This document shows positions 16,038 to 24,588 of a stretch of DNA of 64,000 nucleotides, piece by piece. The DNA comes from CAYRJD01 sp965205925 (GTDB lineage: Bacteria > Actinomycetota > Acidimicrobiia > Acidimicrobiales > Poriferisodalaceae). The stretch is taken from the NCBI GenBank assembly GCA_965205925.1, contig OZ242183.1:248001-312000 (forward strand), written 5' to 3'. Each line of letters begins with the position of its first letter. Position 1 is the stretch's first letter. The translations under genes were made by a program, and so were the position numbers. Below the pieces are notes generated by a model. The model was not told where the DNA came from and searched no databases. It saw only the letters and a list, made by a program, of their open reading frames with translations.

Positions 16038-17750
16038 GTGAGCAGATTTTTGGGTAGGCCACTGCGTTCAACCGGTTTTGCGATCGTCCTTGTTGCCGTT
16101 GTAGCCGCCGCTGGAATCGGTCTAGTTGCGGCTGACTGGCCCTCACCAGGTTTAAATGGATCCGACTTGACTAGGTCTGACGCTCCCGACTCAGTGAAGC
16201 CTGCCGGATCTACACAAAATCCGGACATAACCACCAACACGACTACTACTATCTCAACGCAAGCTCCTTTTTCAGCAGCTAGCAAGGAGCTCATCGCTGA
16301 GATTTCACAGCAGGCGTTCATTGACGCGACGCTTGCCGTCAGCGAGGCGTTTTTTGGCGTAATACGCGGCGAGCAGCCAAACCTAAACATCTTGCAACAA
16401 GCAGGTGGAGACGTCAGTGCTGTTGAAAGCACTTCAGCGGATACACCTGCAAATGTTGCAGCAGACATCGCTGTGGACGCTCCTGGCGGCATAACTACAA
16501 ATGTTGCAGCAGACCCCTATGGTGATATTGCAGCTGACAACGCAGCTATCAGCGAGGGTGCAAGATCAATAGCAGGAGCCGTCGGGCAACTCTCCTTGCT
16601 GGTGCGGTTTCCAAATCGGCTTGATTTTAAAATCACTGACGCCTGGGAGAGGCAGCACGAATGGTTGTTGACAACGGCGTTGGCGCAGGCGGAGGTGTGC
16701 CTACCTGACAGCACAGACTTTGGTTGTGATGATTTGGTCGCTCAACTAACTCCTTCTTTTGAACCGCCAGCGGGTGGTGAATATGAGCGTGTGGCACAAG
16801 AACGCACAACGGGTACTTCTGTACCAGCGAGCATGTATCTAACGGCTGCTTTTGAGTTAGCACTGTGGCGGCCAGTTGAAATGCATCCAGCCGCAGCTGA
16901 TATTTATCGTCAGGTAGCCGCCAGCACGCGGTTACAAACTGACGGCGTTGGCGACACTGACAGCGCCGGTGGGACAAACTCTGGTTGCGATATCTCCGCA
17001 TTGTGGATAGCAGCTGCGGTTGAGTCGCAAATGCCGTTGGTGGGGGTAATCAACTTTGGAGAGATTTATCTAACTGGTCAGCTGGCGGATAACGCTCATA
17101 AAAGCCGCACTTATGACATTCCTTCATTGGCGCGTTTCGTAGTGCGCAAAGGTTGCGGAGCTGCAGCAACACTAAAGTTGGTGACAGACACGCCATTTTG
17201 GCATCGGTTTGATACCAGCAACCTGTCCGAGCGCATCTCTCTTGCGATCAACCCCACGCTGGCGCGCTGGCGTACTTATGACGCCGAGTTGATCGGCAGT
17301 TTCCGTTCCTGCGACATAGTGGAGCGGATATTCCCTCGCTCGGAAACAGTATTTGTTAACGGCTTCCAGGTTCATCCATGCTTGTCAGAAACGTTGACAG
17401 CGCTATTTGCTTCGGCTCGGACCGACGGCATCTACCTGAATGGTGGGGGGTGGCGTTCAACGCAGCAGCAGGTGACTTTGAGAATTTCAAACTGCGCTCT
17501 GCCGCCACGTCACGCTGACAATTACCGAATTGAGTTGTCGTTAGCCCCTTCTTCAATTTGCAATCCTGAGACTGCTCCACCTGGTCGTTCACGGCATGAA
17601 GCTGGGTTGGCGTTGGATTTTGTGTGTGGCGACAGCGACCAAGCGTTGGGTTACGATCGCTGCTATCGCTGGTTAGTGCGCAACGCTCACCTGTTTGGTT
17701 TGTACAACCTGCTGAGCGAACGCTGGCACTGGTCCATCGACGGCCGCTAA
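16038..17750 (+). CDS. VanY-type D,D-carboxypeptidase (peptidase M15B)
   Basis: The last 150 residues form an M15B domain: NGGGWRSTQQQ, SRHEAGLALDFVCG (zinc His and Asp) and the final SERWHWSIDGR (catalytic Glu and zinc His). Such enzymes trim D-Ala from peptidoglycan. The N terminus has a signal or anchor helix (about residues 10-32, FAIVLVAVVAAAGIGLVAA), so it acts outside the membrane. Between them are about 350 residues without a family I recognise, including an Ala/Asp-rich stretch with repeated NVAAD words and many Cys that could form disulfides. The start is GTG at 16038: the longer frame would run into the divergent neighbour and lack the basic-helix pattern at its start. Length is about 570 residues. 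Confidence 0.75.
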   Translation: MSRFLGRPLRSTGFAIVLVAVVAAAGIGLVAADWPSPGLNGSDLTRSDAPDSVKPAGSTQNPDITTNTTTTISTQAPFSAASKELIAEISQQAFIDATLAVSEAFFGVIRGEQPNLNILQQAGGDVSAVESTSADTPANVAADIAVDAPGGITTNVAADPYGDIAADNAAISEGARSIAGAVGQLSLLVRFPNRLDFKITDAWERQHEWLLTTALAQAEVCLPDSTDFGCDDLVAQLTPSFEPPAGGEYERVAQERTTGTSVPASMYLTAAFELALWRPVEMHPAAADIYRQVAASTRLQTDGVGDTDSAGGTNSGCDISALWIAAAVESQMPLVGVINFGEIYLTGQLADNAHKSRTYDIPSLARFVVRKGCGAAATLKLVTDTPFWHRFDTSNLSERISLAINPTLARWRTYDAELIGSFRSCDIVERIFPRSETVFVNGFQVHPCLSETLTALFASARTDGIYLNGGGWRSTQQQVTLRISNCALPPRHADNYRIELSLAPSSICNPETAPPGRSRHEAGLALDFVCGDSDQALGYDRCYRWLVRNAHLFGLYNLLSERWHWSIDGR

Positions 17751-17795
17751 GCCGCAAACAGAAAGTGTTAGTGCGTCTGCGTCTAGTTTGGCGCG

Positions 17796-18728
17796 ATGGG
17801 AAATTCTAAAAAAATCGAGTTCGGTGTCGGACTTCCTCATCTGGGACACATCGCAACTCGCAACTCGATGCTGAAATTTTGCTCAGAGGTTGAGCGCATG
17901 GGCTTTGCCTCCGGCTGGGCCAGTGATCACGTGTGTTGGCCAAGTGAGTTCAAGTCGCAGTATCCCTACTCTGACGACGGCTCGTTTCCAGCTCCACCTA
18001 AAACTGGCTGGCTAGACCCCATCGGCACACTTTTGTTTGCAGCAGCGGTAACCGAATCACTGCGTTTGGGATTTAGCGTGCTGATCTTGCCTTATCGACC
18101 GCCGGTAGCTACCGCGAAGCAGCTTGCAACGATTGACGTCCTGTCGCAAGGACGGCTGATCTTGGGTGTCGGCGTGGGTTGGATGCGTGAAGAAGCTGAG
18201 GTTCTAGGTATGCCGTGGGATCGTCGCGGGAAGCGTTCTGATGAGCAGTTGGAGATTTTTGAGACACTATTTACTCAGGAAGATCCCAGTTATGACGGAG
18301 AGTTCTACTCGTTTGTGCCGGTTGGGTTTGAACCAAAACCTGTACAAACCCCAGTTCCCGTGTGGGTAGGTGGCCACACCACCGCAGCGTTTAGGCGTGT
18401 GGCACGTTTCGGGCACGGATTTCATGCTGCGTTTGAACCGTTGGCAAAAGTAGCCGCAGAATGGGATGAGATCGCTAATGAATGCTCACAGGTAGGGCGA
18501 AGTCGTGAAGAGGTCACGCTTTCGTTGCGTTACTACTTGGATCCGGCCAGCATTATGAAGCCTGAGGTGTCCATCGCTGGATCTACCGAACAAATGATTG
18601 ACATGGTGGGACGCATCTCAGACGTAGGGGTAACGCATTTGGTGCTTGATCCGGTTGTGCGAGCCGGCTTGGAAGGTCGGCTCGAAGCGTTAGAAGCGTT
18701 TATGACCGATGTAGCGGCTCAGTTCTGA
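17796..18728 (+). CDS. LLM-class F420-dependent oxidoreductase
   Basis: A second luciferase-like enzyme, 310 residues. FGVGLPHLGHIA starts the barrel, SLRLGFSVLILPYRPPVATAKQLATIDVLSQGRLILGVGVGWMREE (about 80-125) carries the family signature, and PVPVWVGGHTTAAFRRVARFGHGF is the typical late block; a conserved-type C-terminal helix follows. This fits the TIGR03619-like group of F420-dependent enzymes, with an unknown substrate. It starts 45 bases after the VanY-type gene. Its stop at 18726-18728 abuts the conserved 3' sequence of the first CWB2 gene, which is convergent. Confidence 0.85.
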   Translation: MGNSKKIEFGVGLPHLGHIATRNSMLKFCSEVERMGFASGWASDHVCWPSEFKSQYPYSDDGSFPAPPKTGWLDPIGTLLFAAAVTESLRLGFSVLILPYRPPVATAKQLATIDVLSQGRLILGVGVGWMREEAEVLGMPWDRRGKRSDEQLEIFETLFTQEDPSYDGEFYSFVPVGFEPKPVQTPVPVWVGGHTTAAFRRVARFGHGFHAAFEPLAKVAAEWDEIANECSQVGRSREEVTLSLRYYLDPASIMKPEVSIAGSTEQMIDMVGRISDVGVTHLVLDPVVRAGLEGRLEALEAFMTDVAAQF

Positions 18729-18761
18729 CGTGAAATTTAGTTATCCGTAAGGTTTTGATTA

Positions 18762-21464
18762 TTAGCCTGCTCGAAGTCGCTGCTGCGGAACTGCCACACT
18801 CGACTTACAAGTAGTTCTGGCACGGCAACCAGCATCTTGACCAGGCAACGGAGTGAACGAGACTGCCAGATCCTCTGTCAGGTTAATCGTGTCACCCGGC
18901 TCCGGCAAATCAGCCAAAAGCGGATCATCGGTGAGAAGCTTAAATGCGAACTTATTATCGGGTTCACGAACATCGCGAACAGAGGGAGTCAACACTGAAA
19001 GTTCTGTTACCCAGTTTGAGGTATCGGGATAGTTATCTGCCATCTCGTTCGCTTCTATAAAGCCACGAAAAAGTATGTTTTGCACGATGCCGTCGTAGGA
19101 CAAGGTGACTTCCACGAAGCTTTGTCCGCCCGTTAATCTCCGGCGAACTATCGTGGGTTGACCACACTCTGAAGTTCCGTCCGCTGGTTCAAAACAATCG
19201 ACGGTTGCTGCACTCAAAGCCAGATCTGTGCGTGCTACTGAGTCGACTTCGAACGCGTCACTGGTAATGGTGAAGTGTTCCGTCACTTCCTCACTGTCAA
19301 GCAGGGCTGTCACAGCTGTGTAAAGCGTTGCATCATCATCAAACCCGACTCGAACCGTCCTACGACCTAGGAGCAGGTCAACTGAAACTTCTGGAGTCGT
19401 ATCTGTGTCGGCGGGCAACTCAAACCAGTCCACATACCAGCCATTACCGAGCGCTCCAGCAGCTGCACCATCTGGTTTAGCTGTAATAGTCAAGAGGTTA
19501 TTTTTAGTATCCGCGAACGTATCGGCATCGCTTCCATCGGCCTCTAACGCTAGCCACGACCAGTCAGCAACCTGCGAGACTTTCTTGTCATTCACGTTCT
19601 TCATGTAAGTAGCCGGTTTTGAAACGGTTGCTCGCGTGACACGCGGTGCGTCATCGAATGCTGCCACTCGTACAGATGTGGTACGAGATTCATTACCCGA
19701 TTCGTCAACAAAAGCGCCAGCATTAACCGTTATACGCTCACCCGCACTCAACACTTCATCAGCTTCCGTTGCACATCTTGCGGAATCAACACCAGACAAG
19801 CAAACTTGAAAGTCTCTCGTTGTATCCGTACTCTCGCCGAATAGTTCAGCGTCATCAAGAGCAACGCCATCTCGTTGCAGTTTTGTGATGTCAAAAGCAG
19901 GTGTGGAAGCAAGGTTTGGTTCGGTTACCACTATTCGAATAACGTTAGCGTTCTGTGCGGCGATGATGCGAACATTCGGACGCACATTGTCCGGAACAAG
20001 TCGCGCAATAGTGTAGGTAACGGCTTCAACTCTGCGGTTATCTCCAGCGTTACCCTTGATTTTCCCACCAAGCACAGAAATCGTCGTACCAGCAACAAGC
20101 TGATCACCCACTTCACTCAAAGTAATCGTTGCAACACGTCCACTCAAAGTAATCGTGTCAACCTCAAGCAGAGGTGTTCCTGCTACCCGGTAGTTCGCCT
20201 TATTGAGGGCACTGTTCGGCCAAAGAGCAGCTTGCTCATCCATCTCAGTAACAACGTTCCCTGAGAACGTGACCGTGAAAGAGTCAGCACCAGCCTTCGC
20301 TTTAACAGTCGCAGTTAACGGTTCAGACGTAGTAGCAGCGTTTATAGCTGCTTGCATCACACCAGCAGACACCACCGCAGTGCCACCAATCGCAGTAATC
20401 GACTGATCAACATAAGCCGCAGTCGCACTCCGTGCAGGAATAGACGCTAAATAATCACTAGTTTCAGCAGGCAACTGATCAGTTTGCACCAACAACACTG
20501 CAGTAACCCCATCCGCACCAGAACCCAAAAACGGTGCCGCCGACACACCATCAGCCGCAGCATCAGCGTTAATCAACGCCACCACTGAAGCATTCAACGA
20601 AACAGTCGCGCAATCATCAAGCGCGTTAAGAACCTCAACCGCAGTAGCGAAACGATTCTCACCACTCACACGCAACACATCATCAACACCAGCTAAAGCT
20701 AAATCATCAACCACACCAGGCGACACTGCAGCCTCACCACCAACCACAACAACACGCTCAACCTCAGCATCAACCAAATAAGCAGCCACCCCAACAGGCA
20801 ACTCATCAACACGCGTCAACAACACAGGCAACTCAAGCGCATAAGCCAAAGGACCAACAGCAATCACATCAGCAAACGAAACATCAGCATTCACCAACAC
20901 AGCAGTAACAAGCCCAGACTGGCAAAACACACCAGGCGAACCCAACTCCTCAGCCAAAACAACCGACGACGCATAACGATCAACACCACCCAAACGCTTC
21001 ACCGAACGCACAGTCACCAACTCAGCTAACGCGTCCTCAACATCCTGAGACACAGCCTCAACACCACCAACAATAAACACATCAGTAATGAACTCATCAA
21101 CAATGAAATCCTCAACCGCAGCAGACAAACGATTAGGAGTCGTCAACAACACCGGAGCAGACTTAGACGCAGCCAACCCAGCAGCAGCAGCAGCATCAAC
21201 CACACTCACACCAGACGCCACAATCACAGAATCAACAAACCCACCAGAACCCACCGAACCAACAAACGCCTCAGCTAAAGCAACCGACGTTGCATAACGA
21301 TTCGAACCACCAAAACGACGAACACTAGACGTATCCGGATCACCATCATGATCAAACAACACCTCACTAGCCGTATTAGCAGCCCCAACAGGCGAACCAA
21401 CACCCACCAACACCGACAAACCCAACACCGCCGCAACCAAAACAACCAAAAACCGACGAACCAT
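18762..21464 (-). CDS. CWB2 cell-wall-binding surface protein, copy 1 (type A)
   Basis: A secreted protein of 900 residues. The signal peptide is MVRRFLVVLVAAVLGLSVLV with probable cleavage after GSPVGA. Three CWB2 repeats follow, marked by VRRFGGSNRYATSVALAE (about 47), VKRLGGVDRYASSVVLAE (about 155) and VLRVSGENRFATAVEVLN (about 263). CWB2 repeats bind anionic wall polymer non-covalently in Gram-positive surface proteins. After residue 384 come Ig-like beta domains without a catalytic motif, with two Cys near the C-terminal end. The start ATG at 21464 has AGGAG 7 bases upstream; the frame stays open further, but that part lies before the ribosome site. The tail reads QQRLRAG. No terminator is visible before the convergent oxidoreductase gene. 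Confidence 0.9.
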   Translation of the reverse strand: MVRRFLVVLVAAVLGLSVLVGVGSPVGAANTASEVLFDHDGDPDTSSVRRFGGSNRYATSVALAEAFVGSVGSGGFVDSVIVASGVSVVDAAAAAGLAASKSAPVLLTTPNRLSAAVEDFIVDEFITDVFIVGGVEAVSQDVEDALAELVTVRSVKRLGGVDRYASSVVLAEELGSPGVFCQSGLVTAVLVNADVSFADVIAVGPLAYALELPVLLTRVDELPVGVAAYLVDAEVERVVVVGGEAAVSPGVVDDLALAGVDDVLRVSGENRFATAVEVLNALDDCATVSLNASVVALINADAAADGVSAAPFLGSGADGVTAVLLVQTDQLPAETSDYLASIPARSATAAYVDQSITAIGGTAVVSAGVMQAAINAATTSEPLTATVKAKAGADSFTVTFSGNVVTEMDEQAALWPNSALNKANYRVAGTPLLEVDTITLSGRVATITLSEVGDQLVAGTTISVLGGKIKGNAGDNRRVEAVTYTIARLVPDNVRPNVRIIAAQNANVIRIVVTEPNLASTPAFDITKLQRDGVALDDAELFGESTDTTRDFQVCLSGVDSARCATEADEVLSAGERITVNAGAFVDESGNESRTTSVRVAAFDDAPRVTRATVSKPATYMKNVNDKKVSQVADWSWLALEADGSDADTFADTKNNLLTITAKPDGAAAGALGNGWYVDWFELPADTDTTPEVSVDLLLGRRTVRVGFDDDATLYTAVTALLDSEEVTEHFTITSDAFEVDSVARTDLALSAATVDCFEPADGTSECGQPTIVRRRLTGGQSFVEVTLSYDGIVQNILFRGFIEANEMADNYPDTSNWVTELSVLTPSVRDVREPDNKFAFKLLTDDPLLADLPEPGDTINLTEDLAVSFTPLPGQDAGCRARTTCKSSVAVPQQRLRAG

Positions 21465-21573
21465 CACAAAACTCCTAAACCAACAAACCAAGAGCAGCCC
21501 AACACCACCAGACAAGCAGTCAACACTCCCAGCAAATAACCAACTCTAAAACCACCCAAAACGTGACACACAA
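21465..21573 (-). promoter_or_regulatory. conserved upstream region of CWB2 copy 1
   Basis: The 109 bases upstream of copy 1 match those upstream of copy 3 and are clearly related to those of copy 4. They include AGGAG at 21472-21476 and, on the coding strand, a shared block with TGTCACGTTTTG and TTGCTGGGAGT. No convincing -35/-10 pair is obvious. Conservation outside the coding region suggests promoter or leader function, or simply a recent duplication. Confidence 0.4.
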
Positions 21574-21637
21574 CGCTACTGCAACCATCAAAAGCAGAAG
21601 CTATTTTCGTGAGGTTTAGTTATCCGTGAGGTTTTGG

Positions 21638-24388
21638 TTATTTGCCTGCTAGGAGTCGTTGCTGTGGGACTGCCACACTCGATATGCATGTTGTAACGGT
21701 GTCGCAAACAGTGTCTGCGGGGTTTATCGGGTCGTATGAGAAAGCTAGACCCGCTGGTAGGTTAATCGTGTCACCCGGCTTCGGTAAATCAGTCAAAAGC
21801 GGATTCATGCTGTAAAGCACAAATGTGAACTCTGTATCTGGCACGATGGTTTTGGTGCGAGGGTTTTTAGCCCAGAAAGAGTTCGTATCCGGATAGTTAT
21901 CTTCTGTCTGGTTCGCAGTTATCAAGTCATCGAAAGCAAAGTTTTGCACGATGCCGTTGAAGGACAAGGTGACTTCCACGAGGCTTTGGCCGCCCGATAA
22001 GCTTCGGCGAGTCATCGTGGGTTGACCACACTCATCAGATCCCTCAACCATTATACCGAAATGACCAAGAATGCTAGGGTCGATAGCACAAAGTGTGTCT
22101 GATTTGGCACTCAAAGTTAGGTCTTTGTTTGCTATGGAGTCAATTACAAACGCATCACTGGTAATGGTGAAGAGTTCCGTGACTTCTTCACTGTCAAGTA
22201 GGGCTGTCACAGCTGTGTGAACCGTTGCATCATCATCAAATCCGATTCGAACCGTGTTACGAGGCGTGATCACATCAACTGAAACCTCAGGATCGGTATC
22301 AGTGTCGGTAGGTAACTCGAACCAGTCCATATACCAGTCATTACCAGGCGCTCCACCCGCAGCAGCATCTGGTTTAGCTGTAACAGTCAAAACGTTATTT
22401 TCTCTCCCATTCGCACCTACCACAGACCAATGCCAGTCAGGCGTCAAATGGGTTTCAACTCCACTACTAGAAGACTTGAAGAGGCGAGTGACTGGTTTTG
22501 AAACGATTGCTCGCGTAACACGCGGAACGTCACCGAATGCTGCCACTCGTACCGATGTGGTACGAGATTCATTACCCGCTTTGTCAACAAAAGCGCCAGC
22601 ATTAACCGTTATACGCTCACCCGCACTCAACGCTTTCACAGCACTTGTCTCAGTTGTGGAACATGTTAAAGGAGTGACTGCTGGGTTAGAAACACCAAAC
22701 AAGCAAACTTGAAAATCTTTCGTTTTATCCGCACTCTTGTCTAATAGTGCAGCGGTATCAAGAGAAACACCATCTCGTTGCAGCTCTGTGACATCAAAAA
22801 CAGATGTGGAAGCAAGGTTTGGTTCAGTAACCACTACTCGAATAACGTGCCCGTTATCTGCGGCAATGATGCGAACATTCGGACGCACATTGTCAGGAAC
22901 CAGTCGCGCAATAGTGTAAGTAACAGCTTCAACCCTGCGGTTATCTCCAGACGCAATAACCCTAGATATCTTCCCACCTACTACCGAAACTACATCACCA
23001 GCCCTCAAAGGATCCACCAAAGTGATCTTCACACTACGATCACTACCCGGAACTCGAGCAACCACGTCACCCGCAATCAACGGCCCACCACCAACAGTGT
23101 AAAAAGCTTTATTCAAAGCACTGCTTTTATAAACAGCACTCGTAGAATCATCTGACAGTTCCACACTTTCAGAAAACTTGATAGTTACCACACCCTCCGT
23201 TTCTCCTGGCTTAGAGAAAGACGCAACAATCTCCGCAGTTAACGGTTCAGACGTAGTAGCAGCGTTTATAGCTGCTTGCATCACACCAGCAGACACCACC
23301 GCAGTGCCACCAATCGCAGTAATCGACTGATCAACATAAGCCGCAGTCGCACTTCGTGCAGGAATAGACGCTAAATAATCACTAGTTTCAGCAGGCAACT
23401 GATCAGTTTGCACCAACAACACTGCAGTAACCCCATCCGCTCCAGAACCCAAAAACGGTGCCGCCGACACACCATCAGCCGCAGCATCAGCGTTAATCAA
23501 CGCCACCTGTGAAGCATTCAACGAAACAGTCGCGCAATCATCAAGCGCGTTAAGAACCTCAACCGCAGTAGCGAAACGATTCTCACCACTCACACGCAAC
23601 ACATCATCAACACCAGCTAAAGCTAAATCATCAACCACAGCTTGCGACACTGCAGCCTCACCACCAACCACAACAACACGCTCAACCTCAGCATCAACCA
23701 AATAAGCAGCCACCCCAACAGGCAACTCATCAACACGCGTCAACAACACAGGCAACTCAAGCGCATAAGCCAAAGGACCAACAGCAATCACATCAGCAAA
23801 CGAAACATCAGCATTCACCAACACAGCAGTAACAAGCCCAGACTGGCAAAACACACCAGGCGAACCCAACTCCTCAGCCAAAACAACCGACGACGCATAA
23901 CGATCAACACCACCCAAACGCTTCACCGAACGCACAGTCACCAACTCACTTAACGCGTCCTCAACCGCTTGCGACACAGCCTCAACACCACCAACAATAA
24001 ACACATCAGTAATGAACTCATCAACAATGAAATCCTCAACCGCAGCAGACAAACGATTAGGAGTCGTCAACAACACCGGAGCAGACTTAGACGCAGCCAA
24101 CCCAGCAGCAGCAGCAGCATCAACCACACTCACACCAGACGCCACAATCACAGAATCAACAAACCCACCAGAACCCACCGAACCAACAAACGCCTCAGCT
24201 AAAGCAACCGACGTCGCATAACGATTCGAACCACCAAAACGACGAACACTAGACGTATCCGGATCACCATCATGATCAAACAACACCTCACTAGCCGTAT
24301 TAGCAGCCCCAACAGGCGAACCAACACCCACCAACACCGACAAACCCAACACCACAACAACCAAAACAACCAAAAACCGACGAACCAT
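21638..24388 (-). CDS. CWB2 cell-wall-binding surface protein, copy 2 (type B)
   Basis: A secreted 916-residue paralogue. The signal peptide (VLVVVVLGLS version) and three CWB2 repeats are almost identical to copy 1. The C-terminal half diverges strongly. After residue 384 the first Ig-like domain starts EIVASFSKPGETEGVVTIKF instead of the type A sequence, and the C terminus contains FSYDPINPADTVCDTVTTC and ends RLLAGK. It is the only copy whose upstream region is not homologous to the others and which has a 12-base poly-G run before its ribosome site, so its expression may differ or switch. The start ATG at 24388 lies 7 bases after AGGAG. Confidence 0.9.
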   Translation of the reverse strand: MVRRFLVVLVVVVLGLSVLVGVGSPVGAANTASEVLFDHDGDPDTSSVRRFGGSNRYATSVALAEAFVGSVGSGGFVDSVIVASGVSVVDAAAAAGLAASKSAPVLLTTPNRLSAAVEDFIVDEFITDVFIVGGVEAVSQAVEDALSELVTVRSVKRLGGVDRYASSVVLAEELGSPGVFCQSGLVTAVLVNADVSFADVIAVGPLAYALELPVLLTRVDELPVGVAAYLVDAEVERVVVVGGEAAVSQAVVDDLALAGVDDVLRVSGENRFATAVEVLNALDDCATVSLNASQVALINADAAADGVSAAPFLGSGADGVTAVLLVQTDQLPAETSDYLASIPARSATAAYVDQSITAIGGTAVVSAGVMQAAINAATTSEPLTAEIVASFSKPGETEGVVTIKFSESVELSDDSTSAVYKSSALNKAFYTVGGGPLIAGDVVARVPGSDRSVKITLVDPLRAGDVVSVVGGKISRVIASGDNRRVEAVTYTIARLVPDNVRPNVRIIAADNGHVIRVVVTEPNLASTSVFDVTELQRDGVSLDTAALLDKSADKTKDFQVCLFGVSNPAVTPLTCSTTETSAVKALSAGERITVNAGAFVDKAGNESRTTSVRVAAFGDVPRVTRAIVSKPVTRLFKSSSSGVETHLTPDWHWSVVGANGRENNVLTVTAKPDAAAGGAPGNDWYMDWFELPTDTDTDPEVSVDVITPRNTVRIGFDDDATVHTAVTALLDSEEVTELFTITSDAFVIDSIANKDLTLSAKSDTLCAIDPSILGHFGIMVEGSDECGQPTMTRRSLSGGQSLVEVTLSFNGIVQNFAFDDLITANQTEDNYPDTNSFWAKNPRTKTIVPDTEFTFVLYSMNPLLTDLPKPGDTINLPAGLAFSYDPINPADTVCDTVTTCISSVAVPQQRLLAGK

Positions 24389-24395
24389 CACAAAA

Positions 24396-24413
24396 CTCCT
24401 ACCCCCCCCCCCC
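24396..24413 (-). promoter_or_regulatory. poly-G(12) tract abutting the ribosome binding site of CWB2 copy 2
   Basis: On the coding strand 12 consecutive G (24402-24413) are followed by one T and AGGAG (24396-24400), 7 bases before the ATG. It is the longest homopolymer I noticed in the window and is absent from the other three copies. Long G tracts change length by slippage, and when placed in a leader they can alter translation or transcription. Phase variation is an inference; an assembly artefact in a homopolymer is possible. Confidence 0.55.
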
Positions 24414-24508
24414 GGCGGAAATCTCAAAACCACTGAGCAGCCTCACAAGACTACACACAAACCTGAAACAACTCATTCTATACGCCACCGCTCTGACACG
24501 AAAAGCAG

Positions 24509-24538
24509 AAGCGGGGTGACACGCGTGTCACCCCGCTT
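24509..24538 (-). terminator. intrinsic terminator of CWB2 copy 3
   Basis: A perfect 30-base palindrome with a GCGGGGTGACAC stem core lies 51 bases downstream of the copy 3 stop codon. On the reverse strand it is followed by TTCTGCTTTTC, and a flanking AGCA/TGCT extends the stem. This is a strong rho-independent terminator for copy 3, and it also insulates copy 2. Confidence 0.8.
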
Positions 24539-24588
24539 TGCTAAAAAACTATCCTCGTGAGGTTTAGTTATCCGTAAGTTTTTGGTTA

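Noticed and set aside
21465..21515. Upstream starts (MSGG...) for the CWB2 proteins
   Set aside because: They precede the AGGAG ribosome site; the ATG 7 bases after it directly starts a normal signal peptide in all four copies.
20203..21539. Long open frames on the + strand opposite the CWB2 genes, also at 23642-24221, 26599-27178 and 29974-30226
   Set aside because: They are shadows caused by the strong A+C bias of that strand. They repeat with each CWB2 copy, have low-complexity Ser/Thr/Asn/His composition and no ribosome sites.
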